From the NCBI GenBank assembly GCA_019419645.1, contig DXZN01000010.1:1-42676 (forward strand): a DNA stretch of 42,676 nucleotides, written 5' to 3'. The number at the start of each line of letters is the position of its first letter. Position 1 is the first letter of the stretch. This DNA is from Collinsella sp. (GTDB lineage Bacteria > Actinomycetota > Coriobacteriia > Coriobacteriales > Coriobacteriaceae). Position numbers and translations under genes: made by a program. This document shows, one piece after another, positions 40,309-42,676 of the stretch. The notes under the pieces were generated by a model. It was given only the letters and a program-made list of their open reading frames with translations. It did not search any database and was not told the DNA's origin.

Positions 40309-40332
40309 AACCCGTTCTAGAACGAACGGGTT
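40309..40332. repeat. 9-bp stem hairpin in the guaB-leuS spacer
   Basis: AACCCGTTC (40309-40317) pairs with GAACGGGTT (40324-40332) around a 6-base loop. On the + strand it runs into TTTT and looks like a terminator, but no + strand gene precedes it. It may act on antisense transcription or be part of the structured guaB 3' region. Confidence 0.6.
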
Positions 40333-40334
40333 TT

Positions 40335-40420
40335 CCAAGTGCCGCAGATTGCCGTGAAAGAGGAGCGAGGCGTACTTTGGTACGCGAGCGACGGTTTGAA
40401 CGGCAAGGTGCGGTGCCTGG
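40335..40420. repeat. 86-bp interrupted hairpin after guaB
   Basis: Three paired blocks are nested about a TTTG loop: 40335-40346 with 409-420 (12 bp with wobbles), TTGCCG/CGGCAA (40349-40354 with 40401-40406), and GCGTAC/GTACGC (40370-40375 with 40380-40385). Internal bulges separate them. It begins 9 bases after the guaB stop on the minus strand. Its left end, CCAAGTGCCG, also occurs in the REP-like cluster near 4640. Confidence 0.65.
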
Positions 40421-40429
40421 GAAAGCCGC

Positions 40430-41941
40430 TTATCGATAAGATACGGACTGCTGGGAGTCCTTAACCACAACGTCGTGGGCGCCGCCTTCGACGATGGAGG
40501 TGGAGCTGACCAGGGTCAGGCGTGCCTTTTCCTGGAGCTCGGGGATCGAGAGGGCGCCGCAGTTGCACATCGTGGACTTGACCTTGTAGAGCGTGCCGCC
40601 CACGCCGTCCTTGAGGGAACCGGCATAGGGAACGTAGGAGTCAACGCCCTCGACGAAGCTGAGCTTCGCCGCGCCGCCCAGGTCGTAGCGCTGCCAGTTG
40701 CGAGCACGCGCAGAACCCTCGCCCCAGTACTCCTTCATGTACTGGCCGTTGACGTTGACGCGCTCGGTCGGGCTCTCATCGAAGCGGGCGAAGTAGCGAC
40801 CCAGCATCATAAAGTCGGCGCCCATGGCAAGGGCGAGCGTCATGTGGTAGTCGTAGACGATGCCGCCGTCGGAGCACACGGGCACGTAGACACCGGTCTC
40901 CTCGTAGTACTCGTCACGGGCGCGGCAGACGTCGATCAGCGCGGTGGCCTGGCCACGGCCGATGCCCTTGGTCTCGCGGGTGATGCAAATGGAACCGCCG
41001 CCGATACCGACCTTGATGAAGTCGGCCCCGCAGTCGGCCAAGAAGCGGAAGCCCTCGGCGTCGACGACGTTACCGGCACCGACCTTGACGTCCTCGCCGT
41101 AGTTGGCGCGGATCCACTCGATGGTGCGCTTCTGCCACTCGCTGAAGCCCTCGGAAGAATCGATGCACAGGACATCGGCACCGGCCTCGATGAGCAGCGG
41201 CACGCGCTCGGCATAGTCGCGGGTATTGATACCGGCGCCGACCATATAGCGCTTGTCGTTATCGAGCAGCTCGTTGGGGTTGGTCTTGTGGCTGTCGTAG
41301 TCCTTGCGGAAGACGATGCCCATAAGGTGATCGTTGTCGTCGACGATAGGTAGGGCGTTGAGCTTGTTGTCCCAGATGACGTCGTTGGCAACCTTGAGGC
41401 TGATGTTCTTGTCGCCCACGATGAGCTGCTCGCGCGGGGTCATGAACTCGGAGACCTTCTTCTGGTGGTCATCGCGGCTGGGACGATAGTCACGGCTGGT
41501 GACAATGCCCAGGAGCTTGCCCTTGGGAGTGCCGTCGTCGGTGACCGGCATGGTGGAGTGGCCGGTCTTCTCCTTGAGCTCGATGACCTGCTCCATGGTC
41601 ATGTCGGGTGTCAGCGTGGAATCGGACTGAACGAAACCAGCCTTGTGATCCTTAACGGCCTTGACCATAGCAGCCTCGGACTCGGGGGTCTGAGAACCGT
41701 AAATGAAGGACAGGCCACCCTCGGTAGCGAGCGCGACACCCATGTCGACGCCCGAGACGGACTGCATGATGGCGGAAACCATGGGGATGTTCAGGGTGAT
41801 TGCCGGCTTCTCACCGCGCTTGAAGCGGGTTAGCGGCGTCTTAAGAGAGACGTTGTTGGGGATGCACTGCGAGGACGAGTAACCAGGGACCAGCAGATAC
41901 TCCGAAAACGTGTGGGACTCACCGGGAAAGAACGTAGCCAT
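40430..41941 (-). CDS. guaB: IMP dehydrogenase
   Basis: Oxidises IMP to XMP with NAD+, the committed step of guanine nucleotide synthesis. The 503-aa TIM-barrel enzyme has two CBS domains inserted at about 105-220. The catalytic loop is GIGGGSICITR with Cys319, where the common GVGPGSIC has Gly in place of Pro. GIGRGQATA follows, then SDGGIVYDYHMTLALAMGADFMMLGRYFA. The flap region contains the RY pair (NWQRYDLGG). The N-terminus is somewhat divergent from the E. coli type. The ATG at 41941 has AAGGAG upstream. It is divergent from the ModE-like gene, and the two promoters overlap. Confidence 0.94.
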   Translation of the reverse strand: MATFFPGESHTFSEYLLVPGYSSSQCIPNNVSLKTPLTRFKRGEKPAITLNIPMVSAIMQSVSGVDMGVALATEGGLSFIYGSQTPESEAAMVKAVKDHKAGFVQSDSTLTPDMTMEQVIELKEKTGHSTMPVTDDGTPKGKLLGIVTSRDYRPSRDDHQKKVSEFMTPREQLIVGDKNISLKVANDVIWDNKLNALPIVDDNDHLMGIVFRKDYDSHKTNPNELLDNDKRYMVGAGINTRDYAERVPLLIEAGADVLCIDSSEGFSEWQKRTIEWIRANYGEDVKVGAGNVVDAEGFRFLADCGADFIKVGIGGGSICITRETKGIGRGQATALIDVCRARDEYYEETGVYVPVCSDGGIVYDYHMTLALAMGADFMMLGRYFARFDESPTERVNVNGQYMKEYWGEGSARARNWQRYDLGGAAKLSFVEGVDSYVPYAGSLKDGVGGTLYKVKSTMCNCGALSIPELQEKARLTLVSSTSIVEGGAHDVVVKDSQQSVSYR

Positions 41942-41999
41942 GTTTCTCCTTTTTCCATGCGACCGGTCGGCTGCAGGCCTCGTAGGACCCAGCCCAACC

Positions 42000-42011
42000 T
42001 TGGGCGCCCAA
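42000..42011. promoter_or_regulatory. 12-bp palindrome at the guaB transcription start
   Basis: TTGGGCGCCCAA is a perfect palindrome at or just after the predicted guaB start site (about 42014). It could be an operator or a leader hairpin; no regulator can be assigned. Confidence 0.35.
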
Positions 42012-42020
42012 TACTGGGGA

Positions 42021-42049
42021 AGTATCTTAACGCACTTTGACTGCTACAA
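42021..42049 (-). promoter_or_regulatory. putative guaB promoter
   Basis: On the minus strand: TTGTAG (42044-42049), a 17-bp spacer and GATACT (42021-42026). A + strand TACAAT (42045-42050), a candidate -10 for the divergent ModE-like gene, overlaps the -35, so the two promoters would compete. Confidence 0.55.
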
Positions 42050-42134
42050 TGCATGGTTTAGAAAGAGCACACGAGGGTTTGACGCAGGCTTTGCGTTTGC
42101 CCAGCAAATACTTTAGCGGGGAGACGTGGAGCGT

Positions 42135-42482
42135 ATGAAGTACAAGACGACGGCAAAGTTGGTCATTCAAGCGTGCGACAAGGATTTGCCGGGCGTGTTC
42201 GGCCATGGCTGCGTCTTGCTGCTGCAGGGTATTGCCCGGGAGCACTCGCTCAACCGCGCCGCCAAGAGCATGGGCATGGCGTATTCTAAGGCCTGGCGCA
42301 TCGTGAACGAGGCCGAAGGGCAGCTGGGATGCAAACTCATCGAGCGCGACGGCGCCCGCGGATCCACGCTCACGCCGGCCGGCGAGCGAGCCATAGCGGT
42401 CTACGAGGAGCTACAGGCCGATATCAACAACGTCATCGCTGCCAAGGCCGACGCCCTCATCGCCAACATCAACGCGGAGTAG
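42135..42482 (+). CDS. ModE N-terminal-like (LysR-type HTH) DNA-binding protein
   Basis: A 115-aa winged helix-turn-helix protein. The core reads LLLQGIAREHSLNRAAKSMGMAYSKAWRIVNEAEGQLGCKLIERDGARGSTLTPAGERAI, the pattern of the ModE N-terminal domain (TOBE-less ModE or LysR-type HTH). The GVFGHGCVLLLQ start is typical. It lacks the C-terminal molybdate-binding TOBE repeats, so ligand control is unknown. These short forms often accompany molybdate transport or molybdoenzyme genes, but none is visible here. An in-frame GTG at 42126 is an alternative start. It is divergent from guaB and convergent with the partial gene at the right edge. Confidence 0.85.
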   Translation: MKYKTTAKLVIQACDKDLPGVFGHGCVLLLQGIAREHSLNRAAKSMGMAYSKAWRIVNEAEGQLGCKLIERDGARGSTLTPAGERAIAVYEELQADINNVIAAKADALIANINAE

Positions 42483-42488
42483 TCCTTT

Positions 42489-42506
42489 TGGGCGGTTTTT
42501 AGCCCA
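42489..42506. terminator. weak terminator between the ModE-like gene and edge gene
   Basis: TGGGC and GCCCA flank a T-rich loop (GGTTTTTA) just after the ModE-like stop. The stem is only 5 bp and overlaps the stop codon of the convergent partial gene. It is a candidate only. Confidence 0.35.
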
Positions 42507-42676
42507 CAGCGCCCTCGGGTTGAGGCTCGCGCCACAAAACGGGCCCATCTACTACGTTTAGTTGAATACCCACGACCATACCGGACATTATGAAATTAAA
42601 ACCGCTGGTAAACAGCTTGGTAATGATCGCGCGCGCGAGCGTGGTGTAAGAAGGCGCATCGCCTGCTGCCGCCGTC
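42499..42676 (-). CDS. 3' end of an unidentified gene (partial)
   Basis: A frame open from the right edge encodes at least 58 residues. It reads TAAGDAPSYTTLARAIITK, then LFTSGFNFIMSGMVVGIQL, and ends VLWREPQPEGAVG before TAA at 42499-42501. The central stretch is hydrophobic. I do not recognise the family. The length without stops and the convergent placement, close to the ModE-like gene's end, support a real gene. Confidence 0.5.
   Translation of the reverse strand, partial: TAAAGDAPSYTTLARAIITKLFTSGFNFIMSGMVVGIQLNVVDGPVLWREPQPEGAVG

Overview
The window looks like chromosome from a high-GC anaerobic actinobacterium of the class Coriobacteriia, most likely Collinsella or a close relative. 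This is inferred from protein sequence character, an actinobacterial gene order (rsmD-coaD-coiled coil-DUF177-rpmF...rnc-smc-ftsY-ffh) combined with anaerobe-type genes (DUF523, a DUF134/NifX protein), and strong GC3 codon bias. No rRNA gene is present, so the assignment rests on content alone. Nearly all genes are on the minus strand. The clear exceptions are cobO (3116), the DUF134-NifX gene (8729), a lipoprotein gene (36806) and a ModE-like regulator gene (42135).

Layout. (1) 1-592: debris, with an IS3-family transposase tail abutting a fragment that resembles the C-terminus of a serine recombinase. (2) 593-9485: DUF523, ftsH, cobO, a RAYT-type (REP-associated) transposase gene bounded by 48-bp inverted REP-like repeats, a MATE exporter whose 3' end lies in a duplicated repeat, a TrmH-family methyltransferase, folA-thyA, and a divergent DUF134-NifX fusion with a Cys/His-rich tail. 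(3) 9605-24491: one long co-oriented housekeeping run read from right to left: Asp23/Gls24 - fatty-acid kinase (DAK2) - recG - rsmD - coaD - SepIVA/DivIVA-like coiled coil - DUF177 - rpmF - plsX - acpP - rnc - smc - ftsY - ffh. It joins lipid precursor supply, RNA processing, chromosome segregation and SRP targeting. (4) tRNA-Asn at 24686. (5) 24921-36435: rimP - nusA - infB - rbfA - nrnA - truB - ribF - dnaG - rpoD, the transcription/translation-initiation operon running directly into the primase-sigma operon. It has a strong promoter and a terminator-like hairpin in the rimP leader. (6) 36806-42676: a small lipoprotein, leuS, a 370-bp intergenic region made of four consecutive hairpins, guaB (IMP dehydrogenase), a ModE-like DNA-binding protein, and the 3' end of an unidentified gene at the right edge.

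Many genes overlap by 1-8 bases (TAATG or ATGA junctions), pointing to translational coupling. Intrinsic terminators recognisable from sequence follow ftsH, the DUF134-NifX/ffh convergent pair, rpmF, tRNA-Asn, rpoD, the lipoprotein/leuS convergent pair and guaB. The items most worth a second look are the RAYT/REP unit, the DUF134-NifX fusion with its palindromic operator set and an internal ribosome-binding site, the zinc-finger-like tail on NusA where ylxR is missing, the rimP leader hairpin, and the structured guaB-leuS spacer.
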